From an uncultured Oscillibacter sp. (GTDB taxonomy: Bacteria; Bacillota; Clostridia; Oscillospirales; Oscillospiraceae), in the NCBI GenBank assembly GCA_910577405.1, contig CAJTMG010000013.1:1-64000 (forward strand): DNA of 64,000 nt. The letters run 5' to 3'. Positions 6,371 through 14,646 of the stretch are shown piece after piece. Made by a program: the position numbers and the translations under genes. Every line of letters begins with the position of its first letter. Position 1 is the stretch's first letter. Below the pieces are notes generated by a model. The model had not been told where the DNA came from. It saw nothing but the letters and a program-made list of their open reading frames with translations, and ran no database searches.

Positions 6371-7533
6371 CACTGTTCACCGTCCCTTCTCTGCCGCAGG
6401 TCGATATAAAGCATCCCGTCTTCCAAAACCGCCGCAGCGCTGGCCCCTTTCAGACTGTCGGGGAGTGGAATCCGCCGGACCGCGCCGCCTGCCTCTATGT
6501 ACAAATCCATCCCCTGACACTCAGCCCGTATATCCCCGGGAGCCTCCGGAAGCCGAAGATGCAGCCGGAATCCTCCATCAATGGGCGTATAGACTTCCGT
6601 TTCCGTCCGGACGCGCACATCAAACAGGCCGTCCTCCGGAAGCGCTCCTCCCATACGCTCCACCGCGGCGATTCCACGGACCTCCTGGGGGTACCAGGGC
6701 AGACGGACGATGGGCTGCCCCGCGAATACTTCCTCCAGCTCCCCAACGTACTGCCGCTGCACTTCCCGCCAGTGGGACAGGAACGGGTTTTCCTCCAATG
6801 CCGGAAGCAGGCGGTTGATATAAAGGCCGTCTGTCTGGTAGCCGTAGAGATGCAGACGCGTAAAGGCCCGTTTGGTCTCCTCTACCGACATACGTTCCGG
6901 CGTACATACCAGACGGACCGTGCATACACTGTTGTCCCGCAGAAGTTCCTGTAACGCCGCCAGTTCCCTATGAAGCCGTTGGATTTCGTTCATGGCCTTC
7001 CGTTCCGGCAGCTTCACCCGGTACTTTGCCTTTGCCGCCGGCGCCAGCACGCGGGTGATGACCTTGCCTACCGGAAAGAATTTCTCCATATACCAGGACA
7101 GCAGCTCCGGGAATTTCAGCAGCGACAGGGTTTCTCCTGTAGGCGCGCAGTCCACCAGAATACGTTCGTAGGTTCCCTCTTGATAGATTTTCCCAATCAT
7201 CAGCAAGGAGAAGAGGGTGTCAAAGCCCGGAAGCGGCATAGGACGTGCGGACAGGTCCGGGCCGGCCAGCAAATCCGACAGCGCCTGGACCGCATGGGGG
7301 AATTCCCGCCGCATCAGCCGGTATGGGTCCAGCTCCAGAAGGAACAGGCTGTCCCCCGCTTTCACAATCCCGCCGCCGGTTTCCAGCTGAAAGAGGTCCC
7401 CCAGATTATGGGCCATGTCCGCGCTGACCAGAAGCGTCGAACGGCCCTCCCCGGCGGAACGGACGGCGTGGGCGGCGGCAACGCTGGTCTTTCCTACGCC
7501 GCCTTTTCCTGTAAACAGAATGATTCTCCCCAT
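6370..7533 (-). CDS. ArsA/Get3-type ATPase, first copy
   Basis: A 387-residue P-loop ATPase with FTGKGGVGKTSVAA near 6-19, VSADMAHNLGDLF near 36-48, VDCAPTGETLSLLKFPE near 136-152 and a C-terminal HSP20-like domain. It belongs to the same superfamily as NifH, MinD and Get3, which couple ATP-driven dimer closure to work on a partner. The ATG at 7533 has AAAAAGGAGG eleven bases upstream. A longer reading frame upstream lacks a ribosome site. The gene follows fixX after a strong stem-loop and overlaps the second ArsA gene by one base. There is no arsenic gene in the window, so the link to arsenic is by family name only. Confidence 0.8.
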   Translation of the reverse strand: MGRIILFTGKGGVGKTSVAAAHAVRSAGEGRSTLLVSADMAHNLGDLFQLETGGGIVKAGDSLFLLELDPYRLMRREFPHAVQALSDLLAGPDLSARPMPLPGFDTLFSLLMIGKIYQEGTYERILVDCAPTGETLSLLKFPELLSWYMEKFFPVGKVITRVLAPAAKAKYRVKLPERKAMNEIQRLHRELAALQELLRDNSVCTVRLVCTPERMSVEETKRAFTRLHLYGYQTDGLYINRLLPALEENPFLSHWREVQRQYVGELEEVFAGQPIVRLPWYPQEVRGIAAVERMGGALPEDGLFDVRVRTETEVYTPIDGGFRLHLRLPEAPGDIRAECQGMDLYIEAGGAVRRIPLPDSLKGASAAAVLEDGMLYIDLRQRRDGEQ

Positions 7534-7570
7534 GTCTGCCTCCTTTTTGGCACAATATCGAATGGAAAGA

Positions 7571-7601
7571 GCCGCATCAGAGGAATTCCATCTGACGCGG
7601 C
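7571..7601 (-). terminator. Intercistronic stem-loop between fixX and the ArsA pair
   Basis: Eleven-base arms GCCGCATCAGA and TCTGACGCGGC (one G-T pair) with a 9-base loop, followed on the minus strand by only a weak T-rich stretch. It may act as a leaky terminator or an mRNA processing site that lowers ArsA expression relative to fixC and fixX. Confidence 0.5.
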
Positions 7602-7621
7602 CCTTGCCGGAAGAATACTGC

Positions 7622-7906
7622 TCAGCCCTGACGGAAGGAAACGCCAGCCCCGCTCTGAGGATGCCGCCATTCCTGCACAACCTTGCCATAGGAGAGAATC
7701 CGGCAGGTTCCGCATTCCAGACAGCCCAGATGAGAGAAGGTCAGCTTTCCGTCGATCCATTTATAGCACTCCGCCGGACAAGCCAGCAGCAGCTTCCTGA
7801 TTTCCGCCTCGTCTCTGTAATCCAGATCCACCTTGATATGGGATTCTTCTTCATCGGTGTGGAACAGGTCCAGAGCCAGCTTATCGTCCACAGACATCTT
7901 TTTCAT
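7622..7906 (-). CDS. fixX: FixX-type ferredoxin-like protein
   Basis: A 94-residue ferredoxin-like protein with ACPAECYKW near 42-50 and GCLECGTCRIL near 60-70, matching the FixX/ETF-QO Fe-S signature (CP..CY, then CLECGTCR) and ending in the family's GxxV.FR motif (GAGVSFRQG). FixX binds one 4Fe-4S cluster and relays electrons from FixC towards quinone in the FixABCX electron-bifurcating complex. It starts two bases after the fixC stop. Together with fixC and the etfBA genes upstream, all four components of a FixABCX-like complex are present in one gene run. Confidence 0.88.
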   Translation of the reverse strand: MKKMSVDDKLALDLFHTDEEESHIKVDLDYRDEAEIRKLLLACPAECYKWIDGKLTFSHLGCLECGTCRILSYGKVVQEWRHPQSGAGVSFRQG

Positions 7907-7907
7907 C

Positions 7908-9203
7908 TCAGAACGCCTCCAATACCGTTGTAATCTGCTGCATCAGCTCCGAAGCGCTGGTCCGGCGTGCAATGGCGTCAACGATGTACAGGACGATATT
8001 CTCACTGGGCGCGCCGTCCACGGTGAAAATCTTGTCTGCGATTTCCCCGCAGAGCTCCGGCAGGCATTCGAAAATCGCCCGGCGGGAGAGCAGCGTCGGG
8101 AAGCCCTTGAACGACTTCAGATCCCGCATCACAAAGCTGTACTCAAGCGCCTGCTGATAGGACGAAAGCACCGCGGCGCTGAAGTCCCCCAGCTCGTGGG
8201 CCTTTATCACCGCTTCCGCCGCCAGACGCCCGGATTCAACAGCAAAATCCATCCCGCGGACAGTGAAGCCCAGATTCACACACAGCCCCGCCGCGTCGCC
8301 GGTGATCAGAACGCCGTCCCGCACCAGCTCCGGCACCATGTGGATTCCTTCTTCCGGTACCAGATGGCCGGAGTATTCGATGATTTCCCCGCCTTCCAGA
8401 TAGGGCGCAATGGAAGGATGACTCTTGAAGCGCTCCAGCATCTGGGGCACGGAAACGTCAGAGTGTCCGATATCCCCCAGAGTGGCCACAACGCCGATGG
8501 AAATGGTATCCTTATTTGTGTACAGGAAGCCGCCGCCGAAACCGCCCGCCGTAGGGTCACCCGCCGACAGCCAGGCCGTTCCCTCGCCGGAGGCCAGTCC
8601 AAAGCGCTGGTTAATCACGTCCTCACTGAGTTTGATCGTCTCCTTCGCGCCTACAGCCACCTGATGCGGCTCCAGCTCCTTTTTCATGCCAATCTGCTGG
8701 GCCAGAAGGGAATTCACGCCGTCAGCCAGAATGACAACATCGGCGTACATTTCCTCACCAGCGGCGCTGATGCCCACGACCTTGCCGTCCTCCACCAGCA
8801 GCGCGTCCACCAGGAAGCCCGCCGCCACTTCCGCACCAGCTTCTTCAGCCTTTTCCGCCATCCACTGGTCAAACTTGGCCCGCAGAACCGTGTAGGACGC
8901 GCATTCCGGCCCGGCGCTGAGCTTCCCGGAACTGTAGCCAATATCCAGGCCGCCGTCTGGAGTCAGCAGGGAAACCTTTTCCCGCTTGACTACCCGTTCG
9001 ATGGGGGCTTCCTCCGCAAATCCCGGTATGATTTTCTCCAGACTATGGCCGTAAAGCCGTCCGCCGGTCATATTTTTCGCGCCGCAGTAATCTCCCCGCT
9101 CAATCAGCAGGACCTCCAGACCCGCCCGCGCCAGCACAATGGCCGCCGAGCATCCAGCCAGACCGCCGCCGACGATAATGGCGTCAAATTTTTCATCGCT
9201 CAT
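7908..9203 (-). CDS. fixC: FixC-type ETF:quinone oxidoreductase flavoprotein
   Basis: A 431-residue FAD-dependent oxidoreductase. It shows the Rossmann motif IIVGGGLAGCSAA near residues 8-20, ERGDYCGAKNMTGGRLYGHS near 34-53 and GDAAGLCVNLGFTVRGMDFA near 290-309, all closely matching Escherichia coli FixC. The family takes electrons from an EtfAB/FixAB partner and passes them, with FixX, to a membrane quinone. The ATG at 9203 has AAGGAGGAACC just before it. Its position between menG and fixX ties it physically to menaquinone synthesis genes, which supports quinone as the acceptor. Confidence 0.88.
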   Translation of the reverse strand: MSDEKFDAIIVGGGLAGCSAAIVLARAGLEVLLIERGDYCGAKNMTGGRLYGHSLEKIIPGFAEEAPIERVVKREKVSLLTPDGGLDIGYSSGKLSAGPECASYTVLRAKFDQWMAEKAEEAGAEVAAGFLVDALLVEDGKVVGISAAGEEMYADVVILADGVNSLLAQQIGMKKELEPHQVAVGAKETIKLSEDVINQRFGLASGEGTAWLSAGDPTAGGFGGGFLYTNKDTISIGVVATLGDIGHSDVSVPQMLERFKSHPSIAPYLEGGEIIEYSGHLVPEEGIHMVPELVRDGVLITGDAAGLCVNLGFTVRGMDFAVESGRLAAEAVIKAHELGDFSAAVLSSYQQALEYSFVMRDLKSFKGFPTLLSRRAIFECLPELCGEIADKIFTVDGAPSENIVLYIVDAIARRTSASELMQQITTVLEAF

Positions 9204-9214
9204 AAGGTTCCTCC

Positions 9215-9940
9215 TTACTTTCCTGATGCCGTCCGTTCCACCGGCACGCGGCCCCAGACCATCGCGCACGCGCCAAACATCCGGCGTTCTGACCGGACCT
9301 CCTCCAGGCCCTCGGTCCGGAAGAGGGCTTCCAGCTCTTCACAGCGCAGGAACTGCTCCGTGGAGTCATACAGCCAGCGGTAAGACGCTGCATGGTCCCG
9401 TCCGCCGCCAAGCCGGGGCATGATTCGCCGGAAATACAGCCGGTAGAAGGGCCGGACCAGCCTTCCCTCCGGCACAAAAGAATCCAGACAGTATACAACC
9501 CCCCCAGGCCGGACCGCGCGCTTCAGTTCCCTGACCGCCTGCCCGTAATCCGCCGTGTTCCGCAGGCCAAACGATACGCAGGCCGCTTCAAACCGCCCGT
9601 CCCTTACCGGAAGTTCCAGAGCGTTCCCTTGCAGAAAGTCCACGTTCTGAAGCCCTTTCCGCCGCCGCTCCGCCTCTTCCAGCATGGCCGTGGAGAAATC
9701 CAGCCCCGTTACCTGTACATCCTGCCGCTTCCCAGCAATCTCCAGCGCGATGTCTCCCGTGCCGCAGCATACGTCCAACACTTCCGACCCGGCGGGCAGA
9801 TACTTTATCAGCCGGCTGGTCATCATTCGTTTCCAGCGCCAGTGCAGTCCCAGGCTGATGCGGGTGTTGGCGCGGTCGTAACCATGGGAAATCTCCTGAA
9901 AAATGCCCCAGACATGAGCTTCCTTCGCCGTTCTATCCAT
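9215..9940 (-). CDS. menG: Demethylmenaquinone methyltransferase
   Basis: A 241-residue class I methyltransferase with EVLDVCCGTGDIALEIAG (SAM motif I) near 53-70, GLDFSTAMLEEAE near 78-90 and the UbiE/MenG motif FGLRNTADYGQAVREL near 122-137. It methylates the naphthoquinone ring of demethylmenaquinone, the last step of menaquinone synthesis. The start overlaps the end of menA by eight bases and the fixC gene follows after 11 bases, so it is in the same operon. Sequence alone does not exclude the UbiE activity on benzoquinones, but the menA neighbour argues for naphthoquinone. Confidence 0.88.
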   Translation of the reverse strand: MDRTAKEAHVWGIFQEISHGYDRANTRISLGLHWRWKRMMTSRLIKYLPAGSEVLDVCCGTGDIALEIAGKRQDVQVTGLDFSTAMLEEAERRRKGLQNVDFLQGNALELPVRDGRFEAACVSFGLRNTADYGQAVRELKRAVRPGGVVYCLDSFVPEGRLVRPFYRLYFRRIMPRLGGGRDHAASYRWLYDSTEQFLRCEELEALFRTEGLEEVRSERRMFGACAMVWGRVPVERTASGK

Positions 9941-10847
9941 GGACCCGTCCTCCTAAAAGCGCAAGGGCCAGAGAACAGAGATACGCGCCGTTTCCCAGCA
10001 GATTGGCCCGAACAATGGTCTTCATCTGAACAATCCGCATTTCAGGCTCCAGAGAAAACCCCAGCACATCCCGGAAGCATCCAAACCCAAAAACCGCCAG
10101 CAGTACCGCCGACGCCGCCCCGGTCAGCCCCAGCAGAAGCACGGGGAAGACTGCCAGCAGCGCCAGCCAAAGGACCGTCAGACAACGGTACAGCAGACGG
10201 GCCCGCTTCCTTCCGAGCAGAGAGGGCAGCGTGTGCCGTCCCGCCCGGAGGTCCTTTTCGATGTCACACCCGTTATTGGTCATCATAATCAGCGAAACAC
10301 CCAGTACCAGCGGCAGACTCCACAGCAGAATCCAGAAATCCGCAGGCCCATCCGCGCAGCCCGACACGCCCAGAGGAATCAGCCCGCCCATAACAAAACC
10401 GGAAACCAGTTCTCCTATGGGCAGTCTGGAAAGCGGCACGGGCCCCGCCGAGTACAGCAGCACCGCCGCGCCCCCGGCCAGCCCTGCCAGAATTGGCGTC
10501 CAGCCCCGGCCGATACAGCACAGGAGTCCCGCCGCCGCGCCCAGAGCCAGATATGCCACGGCCAACCACAGAGCCTGTCTGGGGTCGAAGTCGCCGTAAA
10601 CCAGCACGGCGTCCGATTCCTCCACATGGTCCGACAGGCTGTCCGTGCCGCTGGCAAAATCGAAATAATCATTGAAGGTATTGACGGCGCTTTGCAGAAG
10701 GACACAGGCCGCCGTCAGGACCAACGCCCGCAGCAGGCCCAGAGAAGCGCCCCGGACCCAGCAGTAAAGCACGCCGAAGAGCGCAGGACACAAGGACGCG
10801 GCCCAGGTTCCCGGCGCGGCCAGACGAAGAGCCTGCCGGGGCGTCAT
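9933..10847 (-). CDS. menA: DHNA polyprenyltransferase (UbiA family)
   Basis: A 304-residue integral membrane protein with about eight or nine hydrophobic helices. It carries both aspartate-rich UbiA motifs, NTFNDYFDFASGTD near residues 56-69 and NNGCDIEKDLRAGRHTLPS near 191-209. MenA attaches the polyprenyl tail to 1,4-dihydroxy-2-naphthoate in the membrane. The ATG at 10847 follows the hepT stop by about 10 bases; a TTG at 10871 overlapping hepT is an alternative start. No menB, menD, menE or menF is seen in the window, so the DHNA ring must come from elsewhere in the genome or from outside the cell. Confidence 0.85.
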   Translation of the reverse strand: MTPRQALRLAAPGTWAASLCPALFGVLYCWVRGASLGLLRALVLTAACVLLQSAVNTFNDYFDFASGTDSLSDHVEESDAVLVYGDFDPRQALWLAVAYLALGAAAGLLCCIGRGWTPILAGLAGGAAVLLYSAGPVPLSRLPIGELVSGFVMGGLIPLGVSGCADGPADFWILLWSLPLVLGVSLIMMTNNGCDIEKDLRAGRHTLPSLLGRKRARLLYRCLTVLWLALLAVFPVLLLGLTGAASAVLLAVFGFGCFRDVLGFSLEPEMRIVQMKTIVRANLLGNGAYLCSLALALLGGRVHG

Positions 10848-10857
10848 AGCGGGACGT

Positions 10858-11856
10858 TCAGCGTAACCCAAGCTGGCACCACACCTTTCTCAGGCCATCC
10901 ACAGAGCCGAAATCCTCCAGCTCGTTCAGGAACTCTCCGGACAGCCTGTGATAATGCCGGACTTCCTCCCAGGCAGCCTCCACGCCTCCGGCCCGTACCA
11001 CCGCCTGCTCCATAATAGCCAGCTCGTCCTCTGTCAGGCCCCATTCCCGGCTGCTCCGCATAAGAGGCAGCAGCGCGTTCCAGCCCCAGGGGTCTCGGAG
11101 GGCTTTCAGAACCGGCATGGTGTAGATCCCGTCTCGGAAATCCTTATGGGTTTCTTTACCGGCAGTCTGCCCGGAACCATTGAAATCCAGCAGGTCGTCC
11201 CGAAGCTGGAACAGCAGGCCCAGGGCTTCCCCGAACTCCTCCGCTTTTTTCACTACCCAATCCGGACAGCCTGTCTCCGCCGCCCCTAAACCGCAGGCCG
11301 TCCGGAACAGCGCGGCGGTCTTCCCTCGGATGTTGGCATAGTACGCCTCCTCGGTCACATCGCTCCGATACCGGCACGCCGCCTGTCCGATTTCCCCGGC
11401 GCACATATCCTCTACTGTCTGCGCGAGACGTTCCACCGCGTTCAGCAGGCCCTCCTGAGCGCCCCAGCGGAAGACCCGGGAAATCAGAAAGTCTCCCGCG
11501 TATACCGCCGCGTCCTTGCCGTATTTGCTCTGAATTGACGGCTGTCCCCGGCGGCTGGGGGCTTCATCCACAATGTCGTCATGAATCAGAGACGCCAGAT
11601 GGGTTAGCTCTGTCATGGCCGCCAGAAGATACAGCCGTTCACGACGCGTCTGCACCTCCGGCCCCATACCGCCGAAGTACAGCAGCAATCGGGGCCGCAG
11701 GAGCTTCCCGGAGGAAGAAAGGGCGTCCTTCAGCACGGCTCCGGTGGGCGTTCCGCTGTCCGGTCCCGCGGCGATCTTCCAAATGTAGTACCGAACCTTC
11801 CCCAGGTCCCAGCCGTCTGCGTCCATCCGCATTGGCTTCCGTTCTGTCAAGGGCAT
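10858..11856 (-). CDS. hepT: Polyprenyl diphosphate synthase (menaquinone side chain)
   Basis: A 332-residue isoprenyl diphosphate synthase. The first aspartate-rich motif is LIHDDIVDEAPSRRG near 87-101 and the second is LLFQLRDDLLDF near 212-223; GKLLRPRLLL near 48-57 holds the conserved KxxRP. It elongates farnesyl diphosphate with isopentenyl units to make the tail used by MenA. The ATG at 11856 is preceded by AGGGAGGAAGG. It lies 31 bases after the lutBA gene and just ahead of menA, so the tail, coupling and methylation steps are encoded consecutively. Chain length cannot be read from the sequence. Confidence 0.85.
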   Translation of the reverse strand: MPLTERKPMRMDADGWDLGKVRYYIWKIAAGPDSGTPTGAVLKDALSSSGKLLRPRLLLYFGGMGPEVQTRRERLYLLAAMTELTHLASLIHDDIVDEAPSRRGQPSIQSKYGKDAAVYAGDFLISRVFRWGAQEGLLNAVERLAQTVEDMCAGEIGQAACRYRSDVTEEAYYANIRGKTAALFRTACGLGAAETGCPDWVVKKAEEFGEALGLLFQLRDDLLDFNGSGQTAGKETHKDFRDGIYTMPVLKALRDPWGWNALLPLMRSSREWGLTEDELAIMEQAVVRAGGVEAAWEEVRHYHRLSGEFLNELEDFGSVDGLRKVWCQLGLR

Positions 11857-11887
11857 TGTTCCTTCCTCCCTGCGCGGTGCTTCTTTA

Positions 11888-14047
11888 TCAGACAAGACCC
11901 CGCTTTTCCGCGATAATCTCCGCTGTGTGCTTGACCTCCACGCCTTCAATTCCCTGCGCGTCCAGTCCGCCCCGAATCTGCATCATACAGCCCGGGCAGT
12001 CCACGGCTACCACATCCGCGCCGGTCTCCTGAATATGCTTGACCTTGTTTTCAAGAATCGGCTTGGCAATCTCAGGATACAAAACGCTGTACGCCCCGCC
12101 GAAGCCGCAGCAGTTGTCGTGTTCTTCCATCTCCACCAGTTCCACGCCGGGAGTCTTTTGCAGGAGTTCCCGCTGCTCGCAGGTGACTCCAAGACTCCGG
12201 CACAGATGGCAGGAATCGTGATAGGTGACCTTCATCGGCTTATCGTCCCCGGTTTCCGCCGCGCCGCCCAGGTCGTAGAACAGCTTGCAGAAATCGAAGG
12301 TCTTGTCTGCCAGCTCCTTGGCCCGCGCGTACATCTCCGTGCCCTTTTCAAAGAAATCGGGGTACTGCCGGAGCTGATGGGTGCAGGAGGGGCAGGCTGA
12401 GACAATGTAGGCATACTTTTCCGCTTCCATGGCTTCGATGTTGATTTCCGCTTCCCGGAGGGCGTTCTCCCGGTCGCCCAGATTGCTGGCAGGACAGCCG
12501 CAGCACGCCTGGCCCATGGGGAAGTCCACCAGCCAGCCGATGGAATTCAGGTCCGCGATGACATCCCGGGCAAGGTCCGGGTACACAAAGTCCAGAAGGC
12601 ACCCGGCAAAGAGGGCGATGGTTCCCTTGGGATTGGGCACGTCCTGACGGATGGTGGGGAAAATATCCCGGAAGGGCGTCTGGGCAATCTGGGGGAAGCT
12701 CCTTCCGTTGGTCAGGCCGGAGAGGAACAGAGGCAGATGACGGATCATGGGCTGTCCCTTGGTGAACGGCCCCTGAGCCACCGACGCAATCCGCAGCATG
12801 GAGTGGAAGAGCTTCCGGTCCGTCACCGCGTCCAGGGCAAATTTTTTCACCGCGTTGGGATGCTCCGCCATGCTCTTTTCCCGCAGCTTCATAATCATAT
12901 CACTGATCTGGAGCCCGCCGCCGCAGACCTCCTTGCAGCGTCCGCACTGGAGGCAAATATTCTGTATCTGCTCCGCACGCTCTTTGGAAACCAGGAAGTG
13001 GCTCAAAAGGGTGCCGATGCCGCCAGTATAGACCTTGGAGCCATACACGTGACCGCCTACCAGCGCAAAGGCCGGGCAGACATCCAGACACGCGCCGCAG
13101 CGGATGCAGTCGAAAATCTGCCGGAAGTCCGGTTCCGCCAGAATCTCACGCCGTCCGGGGTCGTCCAGAATCACAACGTAAAACTCCTTCTTCTCCTTCA
13201 AGTCGGCTTCCTTGTCCGACACCACCTCGCAGGCGCCGGTGTACATGGAGATATAGGCCGTGATGCGCTGGCCGGTGCCGTTGCGGGGCAGGGCCTTGAA
13301 GATATGCCGGGCGTCAGAGAAGGATTTCACCAGCTTTTCAATGCCGAAGATATACAGATGGGTTTTCGGCAGAGTGCCCACCATGCGCCCGTTTCCCTCG
13401 TTGGTCATGGTAAAGACCGTACCCGTTTCCGCCACAGCCACATTCGCCCCGGAAACGCCCATGTCCGCGTGAATGAACCGGTCCCGCATAACCTTCCGGG
13501 CCGTCTTGACCTCCTCGGCAATAATGGGCTCGTTCTTTTCCTTGGTGTACTCCGTGAACAGGTCCGCCACTTCCTCCTTGTTCAGGTGGAGGGCCGGCAT
13601 GACCATATGCACCGGGGTGTTCCCTTCCAAAGCAATGATGAATTCGCCCAGGTCAGTCTCCTGTACCAAAACGCCGTCATCGCCAAGGACCTTGTTGAAG
13701 TGCAGCTCCTCGGAAGCCATGGATTTGGATTTGACAATGCTCTTGATTTCCTTTTCCTTCACCAGCTTCCGGATGAATTCCATGGCCTCTTCCGTACTCC
13801 GGGCGTGAATCACGTGACCGCCCCGGGCCTCGCAGTTCCTGGTGAATTCCTCGATCAGCTCGTCCACGTGGTCCGCGGCGAAGCTCTTGACTTCCTTGAT
13901 CTTGTCCCTCACCGCCGGGAAATCCACGCCCTCGTAAGACTTCTCTCGTTTTGCCGGGTAGGTCCTGCAAAAGGTTCCCAGAGTCCGGCTCAGGGTCGCA
14001 TTGTCCAAAGCCTGCTGGATTTCCTGTTTCAGGTCTTCGCTTGCCAT
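11888..14047 (-). CDS. Fused LutB-LutA lactate oxidation iron-sulfur protein
   Basis: A 719-residue protein that joins two Bacillus lut subunits. Residues about 1-300 form a LUD domain (SGANVAVAETGTVFTMTNEG near 198-217). About 310-390 carry two 4Fe-4S motifs (CIRCGACLDVCPAF and CLQCGRCKEVCGGG). About 470-719 form a LutA-type unit with two cysteine-rich CCG repeats (ACCGCPASNLGD, then DNCCGFGGAYSVL, each followed by a CPxC motif). LutABC oxidises L-lactate to pyruvate in the cytoplasm. The ATG at 14047 has AAGGAGGGAAC just upstream. lutC precedes it by 16 bases. Such a fusion fixes a 1:1 ratio of the two redox subunits. Confidence 0.88.
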   Translation of the reverse strand: MASEDLKQEIQQALDNATLSRTLGTFCRTYPAKREKSYEGVDFPAVRDKIKEVKSFAADHVDELIEEFTRNCEARGGHVIHARSTEEAMEFIRKLVKEKEIKSIVKSKSMASEELHFNKVLGDDGVLVQETDLGEFIIALEGNTPVHMVMPALHLNKEEVADLFTEYTKEKNEPIIAEEVKTARKVMRDRFIHADMGVSGANVAVAETGTVFTMTNEGNGRMVGTLPKTHLYIFGIEKLVKSFSDARHIFKALPRNGTGQRITAYISMYTGACEVVSDKEADLKEKKEFYVVILDDPGRREILAEPDFRQIFDCIRCGACLDVCPAFALVGGHVYGSKVYTGGIGTLLSHFLVSKERAEQIQNICLQCGRCKEVCGGGLQISDMIMKLREKSMAEHPNAVKKFALDAVTDRKLFHSMLRIASVAQGPFTKGQPMIRHLPLFLSGLTNGRSFPQIAQTPFRDIFPTIRQDVPNPKGTIALFAGCLLDFVYPDLARDVIADLNSIGWLVDFPMGQACCGCPASNLGDRENALREAEINIEAMEAEKYAYIVSACPSCTHQLRQYPDFFEKGTEMYARAKELADKTFDFCKLFYDLGGAAETGDDKPMKVTYHDSCHLCRSLGVTCEQRELLQKTPGVELVEMEEHDNCCGFGGAYSVLYPEIAKPILENKVKHIQETGADVVAVDCPGCMMQIRGGLDAQGIEGVEVKHTAEIIAEKRGLV

Positions 14048-14063
14048 ACAGTTCCCTCCTTCC

Positions 14064-14615
14064 TTAAGCGTCGTCCACGACCACGGCAAACAGCTGAATC
14101 GGCCCGTGAACGCCTACCGTGGAAACGCACTCGATATCGGCGGTGCGGCTGGGTCCGGTGATAAAGCCCACAAAATTGGGAATCGGGTCCAGGCCGCTGA
14201 GCAGGTCAAACATATCGTCATAGGTCTCCACAATTTCAGAACCCGGCACCACGCCCACATAGACCTCGGACATGGTTGCCGCAATCCGTTCGTCGGCGGA
14301 GTCCCGGCACTGCACCAGGGTCCCCAGCTCCGCGATCCCGTACTGCGCTTCGGAAATCCCGCCCCGGGCTGTCTCGGCATGGAGGCGGATGTGGTCCGTG
14401 TAAACCTGTATCCCCGCCGCCTCCAGAGCTTCTTTCACGCCGGTCTCCTGAAACAGCGGCGTCTCCGGCAGACAGGCGTCCTTGACCCCGGCCTCCTGGA
14501 AAATTCCGGCCACGGCTTCCCCGATCTTTTTCCGGGCGGCGCGCACGCAGGTCCCATTCACCGCCTCCAGGTTTTTCCGGAAGCTCTCGTACCGCGCGTC
14601 AGTTATCTTGTTCAT
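14064..14615 (-). CDS. lutC: LutC-type LUD domain protein
   Basis: A 183-residue LUD-domain protein with GISEAQYGIAELGTLVQCRD near 84-103 and ITGPSRTADIECVSTVGVHG near 149-168, typical of LutC/YkgG. It is the third subunit of the LutABC lactate oxidation complex. The ATG at 14615 has AAAGGGG ten bases upstream; a TTG further upstream is less likely. It lies between the acyl-CoA dehydrogenase gene and the fused lutBA gene with short spacers, so all three are in one transcript. Confidence 0.85.
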   Translation of the reverse strand: MNKITDARYESFRKNLEAVNGTCVRAARKKIGEAVAGIFQEAGVKDACLPETPLFQETGVKEALEAAGIQVYTDHIRLHAETARGGISEAQYGIAELGTLVQCRDSADERIAATMSEVYVGVVPGSEIVETYDDMFDLLSGLDPIPNFVGFITGPSRTADIECVSTVGVHGPIQLFAVVVDDA

Positions 14616-14646
14616 CTGCGCACCCCTTTCACTCAATGCCGGCCCC

